NCBI RefSeq assembly: GCF_024868665.1
Contig: NC_079899.1
Location: 24,173,572-24,237,571 of the forward strand
Source: Triplophysa rosa
Lineage: Eukaryota > Chordata > Actinopteri > Cypriniformes > Nemacheilidae
DNA length: 64,000 bases
Reading direction: 5' to 3'
Shown here: in pieces, positions 11,151 to 23,621 of the stretch
Numbering within the stretch: the stretch's first letter is position 1
Layout of the letters: each line of letters starts with the position of its first letter
Program-made: the position numbers and the translations under genes
The notes under the pieces: generated by a model
What the model was told of the DNA's origin: nothing
Seen by the model: the letters and a program-made list of their open reading frames with translations, nothing else
Database searches by the model: none

Positions 11151-11981
11151 CAAATTATTACACTTAAGTCAAAACTAGTTGATGCTTGCCTGTCCACCAG
11201 ACAAACATCTTATCAACTACAGCACATCCCTCTTCAATGAGACAAAAGTTACTGAAGCTTAGACTGCAAGTACAAGCAGATATTGTGCCTTAGCAAGCAC
11301 CTCTAATAACAATACTTTTTAAAATCATTGTAATCTGCAATAGAGTTTTGAGCTGTCCTAAATCCCTCAGCAGTTTAAACTGTACAGTTTTTATTCTGCA
11401 TTAAGATATCGTAAAGTTAAGATCACACCATTCAGCCAATTCATGCTTGAGAGCAACCACTAAAAAGTGCATGTAATCATTCTTTTTCTTACTTAACCCT
11501 CATGTTGATCTGTTTAGTGCAATGGCAGAACTGCCCATAAAAATCACACGTGTCGATATTTCCAATCCATATATTATTCTTTTCTCTGGATGTTTTTTGT
11601 GAAATCGATGCAAACCGTTCTGGCAGCGTGCCTTTTTATCAAAGAGTAAAGTCATGCTTCTTGTTCATTCAGCCCTGTGAATATTTAACGCTTTTCTACA
11701 CTTGTGTTTTTCAGTCACTGGGTGAAATGTAATCATCTGGGCTACCTGTGTTTTGACACGTCTTGATGAATACTCCAAGCTGTTTCTCAGGATTTTAACT
11801 CAAATAATTATTTCATATAGATTTTCAGTCAGGAGATTTGACGGGTGCTCTTGCCCTGAATTTATTAAAAGACCGCGGCTCCAGAGAAGCAGGGTTACTT
11901 TCAGAAGGAGGTTCTTTACTATATAAGCACTTTTCTTTCTTTGTATTTCATTGTACATGTAAATGCAAATGTACTGCTAAC

Positions 11982-12224
11982 CTTAAAGTGCTGCAGCTGT
12001 TTGCTGTCCTGCGGGCCGTGTTGTTGATCTTGGGCATCCTCACACTGCTCTGCTTCTGGTCTGAGGTTCAGATTAAAGATGAAGAGCTCGGTTTCTCTCA
12101 GCCAGATCTTTAACTCTTTTATCCGGGTCTCCAGCTGGGTCACCATCCTGTTGGTGTCCGGAGACAGAAGATCACGCTGGCTATGACGGCCCATGCTGGG
12201 TTCCACATGTTCCGCTAGGGTTTT
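11982..12224 (-). CDS. akap6: akap6 exon: linker and first helix of the nesprin-binding spectrin repeat
   Basis: This exon has 243 nt (81 codons, phase 0 to 0). The acceptor gtccaatcag precedes 12224 and the donor is AAG/gttagc at 11981. The product runs KTLAEHVEPSMGRHSQRD, LLSPDTNRMVTQLETRIKEL, KIWLRETELFIFNLNLR, an acidic/glutamine-rich loop, and LQHFK. The motifs RDLLSP, RIKELKxWLRxTELFIFN and LQxFK match mammalian AKAP6 at the same spacing. The tryptophan in IKELKIWL is the typical spectrin-repeat helix-A core residue. The segment belongs to the region (roughly human residues 1040-1140, from memory) that binds nesprin-1alpha. The loop differs from mammals in length and sequence, as expected for an exposed linker. 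Confidence 0.96.
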
Positions 12225-12433
12225 CTGATTGGACGCAAACAGAGATGTCACACAGGACCGTATGAGCGCAACACAAACACAACAGAACATCCTTTCTGCG
12301 AATCAACCATTGTTTAATAATATGTCAAATAATACCACGGTATCAATAGTATTTTATGTGATATATACTATGGTGGTACATTGATGCAATAAATAGTATC
12401 ACTTTTGCGTCATATCGCTCGTTCTGTTTGAAA

Positions 12434-12645
12434 GCAATAGTTCCCAAAAATGAAAATTGTCATCATTTGCTCACCGTCCAGTTGTTACAAACTTGTATAC
12501 ATTTCCTTGTTGTGCTGAACACAAATTAAGATATTTTAATGAAACTTTGTTACCAAGACATTTTGGGTCACCATTCACTTCCATGGTAGTCAATGGTGAC
12601 CCAAAACGGCTTAGTTACAAACGTTTTTGTGGATTTGCTCTATAA
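12434..12645 (+). mobile_element. Angel-like element, diverged
   Basis: ATAGTTCCCAAAAATGAAAA then GTCATCATTTGCTCACC reproduces the family left arm. The interior is altered (TTTTGGGTCACCATTCACTT) and the right arm is eroded. It lies about 210 bp upstream, in gene sense, of the 11982-12224 exon. Confidence 0.7.
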
Positions 12646-13690
12646 ACTGATTATTTTTATTTCATATGTTTCAATTACGTGTGCAAATAATTTTGTAAAT
12701 GTTTATAAAGGATGACTTACTCATATCACAAGATGCATACATCAATGCATACACTTAAAAAACAGCAAACATAAATGCAATGGCAAGATTTATTATGATA
12801 CAGAACATGATTCATTCTTATTATTGTGTTCATTTGACAAGTGAGATTTGGAGAAGACTGTGTATCCAAACCGCCTCTATACGCTCCTGAAGTCTCTGAT
12901 AACGGTGTTTGATCTGATGGGTCTGAGAGGGTTAAAATCTCATCACACAAAGTGACATTTTACAGCAACATTCAAATGTTTGTTGAATAGCAAACAATCA
13001 ACCGCAAAAAAACTACACCAATGATTTCCGAAATGGTCCCCGCTGAACAATTTTCCTCCACTGACAGCGAGCGAACAGAGACCCATGCTGAGCATTGTGT
13101 GTGTGTGTTCCTCCACCTGCATAGCAATCGCACTTTTGGAGACGGAGTGCAGGTTGAACCCTGTATACCGAGATGGCAATTGCAACCGCAAAACACGCCA
13201 TTATCCAATTAATACACACACTGGCTGCCGTAATTGTCCTTCCTTTATTTGTGCCGTGTGTCAGAAGCTGGAATGCAAACAGATGTGATTATGACGGCGC
13301 TATGAAGTGGCTATTTCAGCATGCGGATTCAATTAAGTTCTCGGGGTTCCACCGCACACACACTCCGGCCCTTTATTAACGCATCTGTGTTCCGCTCCTG
13401 TCAACACAGTGTTTAAAGAGGAAAATGGGCAGCTCTGCTCTTTGATGAGAGATGGTTTTAGCTTTATGGTGCAAATGGACTCTTTCGGCCAATAACTAAT
13501 TTCGAGGTTTTCCACAAGCTTGACTGGGGCGAAATCAGACCTTATTGTCATTTTATGAAGCCAATGATGGTTGCATGTTAGAGTGCTTTTTGTGAGACCA
13601 AAATATACAAAATGCCATGTAGCGTGTTGAGTAGAGAGTGATGCATGATGACACTTTCTTACTTTGTCATTGTGTTAGCAGCGCAACGTT

Positions 13691-13760
13691 TCAAATCAAG
13701 TTTATTTTTATAGCGCTTTTTACAATTTTACAAAGAAAACATGTTAAACAAAAATAGAAT
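13691..13760 (+). repeat. Fish interspersed repeat (atcaagtttatttttatagc)
   Basis: The string ATCAAGTTTATTTTTATAGC followed by GCTTTTTACAATTTTAC is a frequently seen fish interspersed repeat. I cannot assign it confidently to a SINE or LINE family, and only about 60-70 bp remain. Confidence 0.45.
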
Positions 13761-14710
13761 AAAAAAAGACATACAATAGCCCTAAAGAGTAATATGAAAT
13801 AGTGAAAGTACATAAATCAAATACTTACACAAATGCATAAATGTAAACGCAAAGCAAGTTTAAGTCTCGCTCTTGGTATTTGCTAAATACTTTTCAAGGT
13901 CTACAAACGTAAATAGTGTCAAATATATTTCCTTTGATTTCTACAGAAAATGTATTCGCTGCCCAAAACTTGCAGTTCTATGAACTAGTGCATATGATTT
14001 CTATAAGCATCTGTTTGTTTGTACCTCTGTCTCTCTCGCTCTCATTTTATGCCACTGTCCTTTCCACTCATTTGAATACAAATCATTTGACTAGCATCAA
14101 TGGAATCCAGATTTAGCCATTGTGTTTTCTCTGTGTAACAAATGTCTCGGTGGGAGGTGAAGTCGATGCCCTTGGAGGGTCACGCAGCGAAAAAACAGGA
14201 ATTTATTGCCACTTTATTTTGTTCGGGAACAGTTTGCAATCATAAATTCTTCATAAGCAGAATACTTCAGAGAATGGTCTGTCTTCATAAATATATACGA
14301 CAGAGGACATCAATTTCATTTAATTCACAATTTGTGTCAGCACAGCAGATGCCAATGGCTGGCTTGATAGGCTTGTTTAATATGCAATGGAGGCGGCATA
14401 ATGCTGAGGTGCGGGCGCGCCAGCGCTCGGATTGAACTCTACGCACCGCTGTCGGTTTATTCCTGTCGCACGCGCGCTAGAAAGACGCCACTCATCGCGT
14501 ATCGATGGTTAGCTGGAATTAACACTTGATGGAAGAAAGCTAGTTGTGTGAAACTCTACAAAAAACGTGTTTTAGATCAAAGGCCGTTATGTTAATTATG
14601 AGAAGCTCTGCAGTCGAAGCACATCAATGTGACTGAACATGTTTGCACTGTATTAGCAAAGATTACATTTTTTAAATGTAATTAGTGTCTAAGAGCTGCA
14701 AAAGCTGGTT

Positions 14711-15032
14711 GTTTAAAGCAGTGCTTCTCAAACTTTTCCGTCGTACGGCCCCCCTTTGTGTAGAATGCATCGCTTTGTGGACCCCCTTATAAAAACGTAT
14801 CATCTTAAACTTATAATTTAATTAAACCAAAAACCAATTCTGTTATACAATGCTGGAACATCAATACTTTTGGTTGGTGGTCCTATTTTTCCGTTGTTTG
14901 ATTACATAAAATTATTACATTAAAATAAATGTCTTTATTTTATATAATGCCACAAAATCTGTGCCCCCCTGGATCCATCTTGGGGCCCCCCAGTGGGCCA
15001 CAGCCCCCAGTTTGAGAACCACTGGTTTAAAG
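14711..15032 (-). mobile_element. hAT (Charlie-like) MITE, second copy, opposite orientation
   Basis: The element is 14719-15024 (306 bp). CAGTGCTTCTCAAACTT and AGTTTGAGAACCACTG form its ends, with a perfect 8-bp duplication GTTTAAAG at 14711-14718 and 15025-15032. Its right half, read on the minus strand, gives GGGGCCCCAAGATGGATCCA as in the copy at 1905-2180, so the two belong to one family in inverted orientation. It contains an extra block (GCCCACTGGGGGG when read that way) absent from the first copy. Confidence 0.93.
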
Positions 15033-15066
15033 TCATGCCGTCGCACAGAAAAAATGTCACTTTCGA

Positions 15067-15105
15067 CTAAGGATAAAAGTATCTGCTAAATGCTTAAATG
15101 TAAAT
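15067..15105 (+). repeat. SINE/LINE tail fragment
   Basis: GGATAAAAGTATCTGCTAAA then TGCTTAAATGTAAAT matches the 3' tail of the SINE at 10941-11090. No head is present. Confidence 0.65.
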
Positions 15106-15628
15106 TTCACTTTTTCCAGTATTTTAGAAAAATAAAATGCTTAAAAATAGAAGAAACTGCAACGGTATGATAACATTACAAGCATTAAGACTGCAGAGAT
15201 TAAATTTTTATAATAGCTCAAAAAAGCTCTTTAATATCAACTATGCCAGAAAAAACAGGGTATCTTTGTATCCATGAAGAACCCATATATAACAAAGAGA
15301 AACAAAAATACATGAGAGACATTTACTCTGACAATCTCTCAATCTCTCTCGGTGTCTATTTCGGTCTGGTTCGCCTCTCAATGTTTCCCTCGCTCTCATC
15401 TCAGCGGGTGCTCTGGTTCAGGGAAAGATCATTCTCAATGTGGGATGCTCACCTGTATCAGGAAGCACTTTCTCTCTATAAAGAAACCTCGACTGATGTG
15501 CTGCTTTGAGTCTTTTTAAACAGCGATTAACAGTGGTTTTCCGAACAGGTTTCATATTCCCCTTGTTCTGAGATGTTGCAGCTCATGTTCATACAGTGGG
15601 GAGTGAACACAGACAAGTCAAACCTCAC

Positions 15629-15775
15629 CTCCAGTTGATCCCATTTGCTTCTAAGGGCACTCAGTTGACGGTCGAAGTCGGCGGGCAGTTCGACGCCGCT
15701 TCTCTTCAGAGATTCGGACCAGCCTAGAAGTTGGGTTTTCTTTGGAAGCCACATGGACATCTCCACACTGTTTCC
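15629..15775 (-). CDS. akap6: akap6 exon: spectrin-repeat helix
   Basis: This exon has 147 nt (49 codons, phase 0 to 0). The product starts GNSVEMSMWLPKKTQLLGW and ends LSALRSKWDQLE. It aligns without gaps to the AKAP6 segment containing SVEMS, KKTxLL, LKxxGVxLP and KWxxL. The conserved tryptophan of SKWDQLE is typical of spectrin-repeat helix C. The donor is a good GAG/gtgagg (15628-15623). The acceptor is unusual: reading frame and alignment require TCTAAAG/GGAAAC, an AAG acceptor, although a normally preferred CAG lies 8 nt downstream (ending at 15768) and would shift the frame. The upstream intron is the longest complete one in the window, 17.2 kb. Confidence 0.95.
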
Positions 15776-16042
15776 CTTTAGACACAAACACAGATGACAG
15801 AGTCAGAAGAGTCCAATTTGCATTTTTATAGTTTTGTATATATGTACTTTCAAAGTCAAAAAGAGCTCCAGTGGTTTTGCATCAGGACCCGGACTGCGCA
15901 TCAAGTGGCGACCCAACCATTATTGTTTGTTTAAAAGACAACAAAATATTCACCCAAAATGTCTTTTTAAAACATTCCTGCAAAAATATAAAACCCAGAG
16001 CAAACAGTAATAGTTAATGGACTATAATCTCTATAGAAAACT

Positions 16043-16090
16043 AACATTACATTAACATTTACATTACATTAACATTTACATTACATTAAC
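16043..16090 (+). repeat. 18-bp tandem repeat, about 2.7 copies
   Basis: ACATTACATTAACATTT is repeated in tandem, ending before AAAAAATAACA. It is a short minisatellite. Confidence 0.75.
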
Positions 16091-16212
16091 AAAAAATAAC
16101 ATTTGTTATAATTTGAAGATTTCGTTTGAACAACGCTGGACCAGCATACAGTAAAAGATGAAACTGCTATCCGACAACTTTTCTCGGTTAATTTCTCTCT
16201 TTTCTCCATCTC

Positions 16213-16214
16213 CC

Positions 16215-16245
<31 letters not shown>
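16213..16245 (+). repeat. (CT)n microsatellite
   Basis: An uninterrupted run of CT dinucleotides, followed by GTCTCC. Confidence 0.85.
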
Positions 16246-16250
<5 letters not shown>

Positions 16251-18262
16251 CCCATTTCATTTTCTGCATCAATAGCTACTTGATTCTAGTTTTCGGTTGT
16301 CATTTATCATTATGGCGGATGCGCATTTAAATATTTAAATGTGCTGTTTTTCCCCCCTTCCCTCGCTGTCATGCGGCCAGCGTTCATTTTTCACTGTCGT
16401 TTGTTTTGATGGAGATGATATCACATCCTTTTAAATCATTCATCCTTTTCGGTTTTTAATAGCGGTCGCCAAACTAAAGACGCGCCCTCTTTAAAATAAA
16501 GGAGATTACACAATTTGTTTGTTGACAGCAAATATTGATTTTAAGTCCACCCATTGGTTTAAAAAATGGCATGTTATTGATGGAGAACGCAGACGGAGGG
16601 AAGACAACCCGAGTAATTAGAATTCTGCAATGACGTGAAGTCGAGGTAAGTTAACCTTAGCTACGTGCACGGCTGACTTTCGACCCTGGAGTGAAGTTCC
16701 CCGTCGCAAGCTCGATACGTTGATTTACATAGCTAACCCTAGGAGACAGTGCCGGCTTGGTCACGCTAAAAACTTTATAGTCAACTGTGTAATTGACGTT
16801 GAGGGAAAACATATTCCAGGGCCAAAGGATGCCACGGAGGTGCAGGTGTGACGGTAATACATGATTCTGGCATCGCTCAGTTAACCTTGAGGTACGAAGC
16901 TTACCGGGGCGACGTGAAAACTTCCAAGACGAAAGTTTATTATGAAAAGCCGTTTATCCGTGTACAACAGGACACGCTTGCGCTCACTTAGAAAACTCCA
17001 TGTTAGCATATACTGTAACCCGTCACTAACATTTCGACATTTTTTAGAGGAAATGCACTGGACAGTGATGCAAGAGTGGTTGCGGGCTGATTGCCAAGAT
17101 GTTGCTATGTGGTTGCTAGGGCATCTCTAGGCTTTCTGGGTGACCTAAGAAAAAAGGGCTATTCTAAGGTAATCTTGTTACCTGTTCTCCACACGCTCCT
17201 TGAGGTCCTTAACAGAAATGGAAGCATTATCAATATGCTAAATAACTGCAAGAGTGAGCAAAGATGGTCGTAAAAAGTTGAAATATCAACAAGCCCTTGT
17301 AATTTTAATTTATTTCACATATTAATGAACGCGAGTCTGGAAATGTCAGCAAAAACGCAGTCACACATGAACACACTTAATGCGGTCTCGTAGATTCATC
17401 TTATCCGTTAAATTAAAGTTTGTTCAGGCTCTGTAACTTGTTGAGACAACAGAAGCAAAACTGCATGAGGTGGAGATGAGGTGTGTTTAAATCATTTAAT
17501 GCTAACGTTCGCACATGAATTCTCAGGACGCTCACGGACTACCTCGTCTGATTCTCTGCCGTCTCTAAATCAAAACGGAAGTAATAACGTCTTTCCTTAG
17601 CCCTGAAAGTGAATCTGCAAGTGTAAAAAGATGTCCATTTTGGGCTTCTCCGATTACCCGCTGAAGCGGCCGCATTAGATGTTTTGCACGAAGGACAGGG
17701 AATCCATTTTCGAAAAAACCTGAATATGCATCAGTCACATGGAAACCTACGCCGGGAGCCGATGAGCTACAAATTGACTCAGAGGTACAAAATATGGAAT
17801 TTGATATGCTTTCATGATACGGAGCTGAATGAAGCTGGGAAAACTGATAATTACTTAATCAGTTTGAGGCCTTTTCATATCTTGCCAGCATCCTTGATGT
17901 CTGTAATTCGCTCTAGATGGAGAGCCGGGCGCGGGGAGGAGGAGAGGAAGCGGCGAGAGGGGGAAGAAGCCGGGGTAGAAGAGGCCCATTGATGGAAACT
18001 CGGTGCAGCTGAGGAGGCCGAGCCAAACTCTCAAAGATGTGTGAGCGCCGGGCTTGAAAGACCAGGAAGTAAAAAGCTACATATTTACTTTAAAAGGGGG
18101 GGAAACGTGAAGCCTCCATTTGGATGCGATTCCTTACTGTTTATGCAAAACAGACGGCTTTTTTCTCTCGTTGTGAAAAATCACTTTGCAACGAAAAGGG
18201 ATCGGGGCGGTGGGGGTCTGTTCAAACCGCCTTGAACAAAAGTCCTTGAAACACTGTTAATT

Positions 18263-18276
18263 GTCACCATGGTGAC
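18263..18276. promoter_or_regulatory. RFX X-box-like palindrome
   Basis: GTCACCATGGTGAC is a perfect 14-bp palindrome close to the RFX-factor X-box pattern GTYNCCATRGNAAC. It sits in non-repetitive intron. Binding is a prediction from the motif only. Confidence 0.35.
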
Positions 18277-18939
18277 TGGAAGAATAAGCCATTTTACAAC
18301 TGGTTTAGAACGTTGGTATTGAGTCGAGCGCTTTTCGTTTTTTTTTTACCGGGCTCTCTTCTCTCTGTTTAAGAACAAGGTGGGCAGTCACTGTGTGGTC
18401 AGAGAGGAACACAGGAGAGTTTCCACCAGCCTTTCCAGACCTCGGCTGGCATCAGGAGCTTTCTTAAGGGACGGGGGACAAAATACACTTCAAAAATGTT
18501 GTCAAAATGCGATGAGTGGCAACAAATTGCGCAGACAATGCTATCGTTCACGACGACAAGAAAAAGTTGAGCGCAGAAAAAACGATGTCACGCTCTCACA
18601 ACCGCAAAAATGTTAGCCCATGGGATTCTGGGAATGCGCTCTCTCTCGCTGTTATAATAGCCAGCAATCTGCAAAACAATACAGAGCGCAGAGGAATTTG
18701 AGATATTCACTCGTCTCTTGTCATGTTACACAGATTACTAGTCACAATGAGAAATAAAAAAAAGTTATACAACCAGGATGTTAACTCTGGAAGATTTATT
18801 ATGCAAAAAAGATCTGGATGGTTTGTTACGAGCTCGCCGTATGCTTACCAAGCTTACGGTTTCATTTGGGTCAACGTATGGGTCACAAATTACACCCCGT
18901 TTGATCAAAATAAAGCCTATTTTCAGGACTATAAAAGCT

Positions 18940-19010
18940 GTAGTCTGTATCATTTGCCTCTATAGCGCCATCTCTGTTTGAAACATAAAACTGCATGTTA
19001 CTTTACTGTA
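18940..19010 (+). repeat. Interspersed repeat (gccatctctgtttgaaacat), copy 1
   Basis: GCCTCTATAGCGCCATCTCT then GTTTGAAACATAAAACTGCA recurs in reverse orientation at about 61676-61722. Two diverged copies of the same unnamed family are therefore present in the window. Confidence 0.6.
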
Positions 19011-19999
19011 TCTATACATGTCAAATGTATAAAGAAATTTCACATAACAGTTATTTTGGGGAAATACATTGTTTAGAAAATGATGTCACATCCTGTGTGT
19101 GGATGTTTTTTCTTAATACAAAATATAACATATTTATAATACATAATATTTTGATCATATATAATATTTTAACTCCTTAGAAATTAGCCATATTGAATTG
19201 TATCAATTTTATATTGATTTAATGTTATCATCACACCACAAGTAACGTTGGCCCTCTCGCGCTGATCCGCTTGAAGTTTATGGTTGAGACGTGTTGTTCT
19301 TTTTCAGCCTCTCCTTCTGCCCCCTCACAAGGCTTGGTGGTGACCCCCATAGGAAGCCCATGCCTAATGCCATTGAGTGATGAACAAAGGCACTATTTAT
19401 CCGGGGCCCGGGGTCTGGAGCTCAGCTGTGAGTTCGGGGAGGAGGGGTTCTCACGGAAAGATACTCAAAGCCCATCTCTCCGCTGACCCTCTCTACACTG
19501 AGCGTGGCATTTTTCTTCACCAGACAAACACAAGAATAATGCAATCAGCCAAGAGCTTTAGGAGAGAACGGAGGCCTAAGATCTGTTCTGCTCGGCCCGG
19601 CTGCAACATAAAGCCACGGTGCCAGAAATCACAGCGGCAGTGCTGCTCGCAGTAGGGGAAAACTTTACGGCCCAAGAGTTTGCTGTTTTACAGCTCAGGA
19701 CACTTAAATAAAACAACTGAGATCTCATTTAGGTATCAAGCTAATTTCTAGTGTTTCTACTACAAACTACAAACAGAAGTTGGTTAGTATTGAGTTCTCC
19801 GTAACCTGCTACCCTGCTAGAACTCCAAAAAGTAAATAGGTGTGAACGTGACGGATATCCCAACTCGGCAAGTAATTTTCCATGTAAATGAACGGCAGTT
19901 CGGCTCAATGAGTATAAGTGTGAAACCTTTGAAAAGAGAGCAAGAATTAAAATGTACAATGTCATTTAAAATTGGCAGAACTGGCCGGGTAAATTACAT

Positions 20000-20330
20000 T
20001 TGAGGAATGCAGTCGCGTCCTTTCTTTTTGCTTATTCCATTTGCATTAACTGAAAATCATATCACACAGAGCATGTATTGTTAATTGGAGCCTATATTGC
20101 ATTATCCCCACATAAATCAAGCGACAAATATTTAAATGATAAATGATGAATAGCAAATTCACTAATGGCGAATCATAAAACAATCTTTTTTAAGTATCCT
20201 TCATTAATAATTTAATTCCAATTATTTCGGTAGTACAGAATGGGGTTTGGAAAGCTGAAGTTGCTGGATTGGGCCGCCTGCTTGTGACCGATGTGATAAT
20301 AATGGAGATTTATTTGTGTCTTGAACCAAG
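20000..20330. other. AT-rich non-repetitive patch; candidate conserved non-coding element
   Basis: It contains CATTTGCATTAAC (octamer-like), TTGTTAATTGGAG, AAATATTTAAATGATAAATG and TTAATAATTTAATTCC, with no repeat signature. The composition resembles vertebrate developmental enhancers with homeodomain/POU sites. Conservation cannot be judged from one sequence. Confidence 0.25.
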
Positions 20331-20738
20331 GATTGAGAGAGAGAGAGTTTGGGAGAAAAAGCAAGAGCTGTGAGAGAAGGTCAGAGAAAGCAAGAAATTA
20401 AGAGAGAGAGGGATGTTTCCCATCTGATAGCCCATATAGAGGTATGCTCGTCCCACAACGTGCCACAGATCTCCACTGAGAGAGACCGACATGAAATAAA
20501 AACAAGACGGGAAGAAAAATAAGAGAGACCAAAACATATCCCGAAGGAAAACTGTATTGCTCAGGGGTTGCTCTATCAAAGCCCAGGAGACAAAACGGAG
20601 ACCCAACGTGGCTCAAATGTTTACATTTGTGGGGAAAAACAAACGAGATCAAGCAAAAGTGAAATACACTATGCAAATGTTGGTGAATCTCATGAAACTC
20701 AAAAACCTGGAGATGGTCCTCACTGCAGAACACAATAT

Positions 20739-21111
20739 CCAGGGGGCGTGGTTGGATCCAGATCCAACTCCTCCCACTTTATACACTTAGCCGCAGTTTG
20801 GAGAGTTAAGTTGCAACGTTTGCTCTTATCAGTGTAAACGTAATTTAGTGTACGCCTGTAAGTAATGATAACAGTTATGTTAAAACTACCCTGAACCTTA
20901 ATCTAATAAAATATGTTACGGTTAATACCTTAAGAAATAAAGTTTGTCTTCAGCGAGTTTGTTTTTCCGTCAAAAGAATAACTTTAGTTACGACTCAATG
21001 CGGAAATGGTAGAGCAACAAAAAAGATGCAGTGGGAGGAGACTGGATCCAGCGTCGACCAATCGCAATGCAATAGGAGGAGACTGGTTCTGGATCCAACC
21101 TTGCCCCCGGG
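20739..21111. mobile_element. Probable MITE with ggatcc-rich inverted ends
   Basis: CAGGGGGCGTGGTTGGATCC (left, from about 20740) is inverted by GGATCCAACCTTGCCCCCGG (right, to 21110). The arms extend about 35 bp with mismatches and include GGAGGAG/CTCCTCC. A secondary copy of GGAGGAGACTGG lies inside at 21034. No target duplication is convincing, so superfamily is open. Confidence 0.55.
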
Positions 21112-23448
21112 ATCTCACTTAACATTTGTAAAAATAAATAAATTCTTTATGTTGTTCTTTTTATTAGAGTAAAATACATCTTGTTTATAAGAATCATAAT
21201 TAATAATGTTGAGATAGTAATGATGCAAATTAAAAACAAACTCGACAGCATTGCATGCATTACATGAGAATCTGATGTGAAAACATGCACCCTGAATAAA
21301 ACGTAAGTTACTTTCAATAAAAGCATTGCACGAAAGCATAAGTGAAAATGTGTTTGCCATCAAACACAAAATAAAATCTAACCGTAAAAACAGGCTACAT
21401 TTTCTTTAACCTGGACATGAGATTCACCAAGATATACTGCAGCTCACATCTGTCCTAAAGTCTCTCCGGAGAAAAATCCCCAAGTCACCAAACGTCTTAA
21501 TGTGATCGTGTTTTGCAATATGTACTGTAACAGCTTCTTGAAAATTTGGCCATGTAATTTCACCACTTTATGAAAAGGACATAACTATTTGTGTAATGTG
21601 ATAAAAAGGAAAAAATAAACCCTCAGTGGTGCGTCGGCGGTGTAATCGTGCGTCGGGTACACGAGGGCCAGATCACGAGCTGTAATGACGGATGGAGTAC
21701 ACTCGTTTAATGCTCCATCTCTCCGTTCCTCAGGGGACTGTGCAACTGTTTCTGGAGACTCTCTCCAAACAGCAGGTGAGACAGGAATCCCCTACGGCTT
21801 TCCACAGCGCTGGAGCCAAAGCACATCACAGTCAGACGGTCAGATTCTCTCATAGCATCACCACTGCGAATCACTAACATCTAACACTTCTCCGTGACCT
21901 CTTCTGAGCTTCTCTCAATCAAGGGTCTTCAACCAGGTCAAGCATTTCAAGATCTTCTCTGAGAGTACACGTGTGTCTGTAAAATCTAAGCTGTGTGTTT
22001 CTGCGGCACGCAACAGCACCTAATGAGTCGGGACATAGAGCGGTCACCATCAGGACCACCTTCAACCACAGAGATGATCTTTAAACACCTTATACTCCAC
22101 GTCGATGTCTTTGAGATACTATTTATACATTTTTGAACATTTATTGAGAAATACATCTCAATGTCATGTCACTCCTCTCCTGTTTGTGTGTTGTATAACA
22201 CTGCTCGTATGAGCGTGTGACAGCTGCACGATGTGCGTTTGTGTGTGTGTCTATTTCACCGCCCGTTCAATGAAACAGAAAACACAAACCCAGCCAAAGC
22301 GCAGTCAGAGAGGAAAACATCAAGTGCAAAGAGCCGTTCTCTGCGAGAGCTGTCCGTTGCTGTGGAGGACGGTCCAGCATCCTGGAGACGAGCCAATGAA
22401 ACAACAGGGAAGCGGGACAACAACACAGCGCTCTGCCAGCCGTCCAACATGACATCACTGCATTAAAATGCCATTATGCCTCCTATTGAAAGGAACAGCC
22501 GAACGCACATAAAGACAGAGTTATTTGCTATATTTTCCGACTGACGCAGTAAATCGCCGCATGCTCATCGCTGCACGTCTCTCTCTCGTCTCATCTCCCA
22601 TAGCCTTAACGCCTCGAGACTATTTGCCCACAATTAGAGCGCCGCCCCCTTCCTGCCCCCTCGGCTTTCAACTCATGTGAGTAAACTTTCCCAAAGCCCC
22701 ACAGTGCGTTCTTCAAGGCGAAAATGCTAATGTAGATTAATTTCCTACCGCCTAGCTACTGAAAAATTATTGTTTTTTAGAGAGTGGCGAGTGAGAATGT
22801 ACTATATCATATGTATTAACACAATATTAAAAATGATGTTCATGTATAATTGTTTTATAATGGGAATTGTCAATTCACCAAAACTTGTTTACCAAAGCAT
22901 TCGAATAATAATGCTTATTCCACATTCATTTGATTTCTCTTTGTCATCCTGATTATAAAAGTTCATTGTATAGAGACAATGAGAAGCAGGATTCATTATT
23001 TCAGCTGTATGATCTGAATCACATTGGCGGAAAATGAGAGAGAGAGAGAGAAACGTTGGAAGCTTGGCTTTGTTAATTAACCTCAGAACGAAATCCCAGC
23101 TGTGAATTTCGCCCAAGCTCACATCCTTGTAAATGATATGGCTTCTCCTTGTCAACAGCCATATTTGTATGAGTGAATAATGCATGGGCTATAACAGGAC
23201 GCCATCCGAAATGCTGACTACAAAATATTCATCTCGTCTCAGATTCACTATCTCAAGGGTCTGATCTGTAGAACAGAGCACCCCGAAACTAATGCAACAT
23301 TTATTTGGGGAAACGCTAACAAATTTGACTATTTTCTCAAGGAAATTGACAAAGCACGATTTGAATATATTTTGAAGACGAGAACTCTTCTCATCTACAT
23401 ACAGGGAATAAACTAAAGAAGTGTTTGAGAGTAAACGCAAGTGTCTCG

Positions 23449-23449
<1 letters not shown>

Positions 23450-23547
<98 letters not shown>

Positions 23548-23549
23548 NN

Positions 23550-23621
<72 letters not shown>
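23450..23621 (+). repeat. Long (TG)n microsatellite with an assembly gap
   Basis: An essentially pure TG run is interrupted only by two undetermined bases at 23548-23549. The NN marks a place where the assembly could not bridge the array, so the true length is unknown. CA/TG-only frames on both strands across it are artefacts. Confidence 0.97.
23548..23549. other. Two undetermined bases (nn)
   Basis: These are the only non-ACGT positions seen in the window, in the middle of the TG microsatellite. Confidence 0.99.

Larger units (their letters stand above)
2637..11981 (-). other. akap6: akap6 intron, 9345 bp, phase 0
   Basis: The donor is AAG/gttagc (from 11981) and the acceptor ctgtctccccag. 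It holds several Angel-like copies, a Harbinger-like MITE (5027-5342), a tRNA-derived SINE (10941-11090) in a repeat-rich block (10440-11150), AT-rich tracts at 3340-3620 and 6170-6450, and a non-repetitive CpG- and homeodomain-site-rich patch (6900-7760). No second gene is visible. In the other spans (for example 5350-6150, 7800-9100 and 9320-10430) I see nothing I can name. Confidence 0.85.
12225..15628 (-). other. akap6: akap6 intron, 3404 bp, phase 0
   Basis: The donor is GAG/gtgagg (from 15628) and the acceptor gtccaatcag. It contains an Angel-like copy (12434-12645), an interspersed repeat at 13691-13760, a hAT-type MITE (14719-15024) and a SINE tail. The stretch 12950-13560 has overlapping short frames on both strands without coding character. 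I see nothing else there or in 13760-14700. Confidence 0.85.

Noticed and set aside
12943..13379. Overlapping frames on both strands as a small gene
   Set aside because: Several short frames in three phases on both strands with no shared coding signal; background in an intron.
20739..21111. Assignment of this inverted-repeat unit to hAT or Harbinger
   Set aside because: No 8-bp or TWA duplication could be defended, so it is left as a MITE of unknown type.
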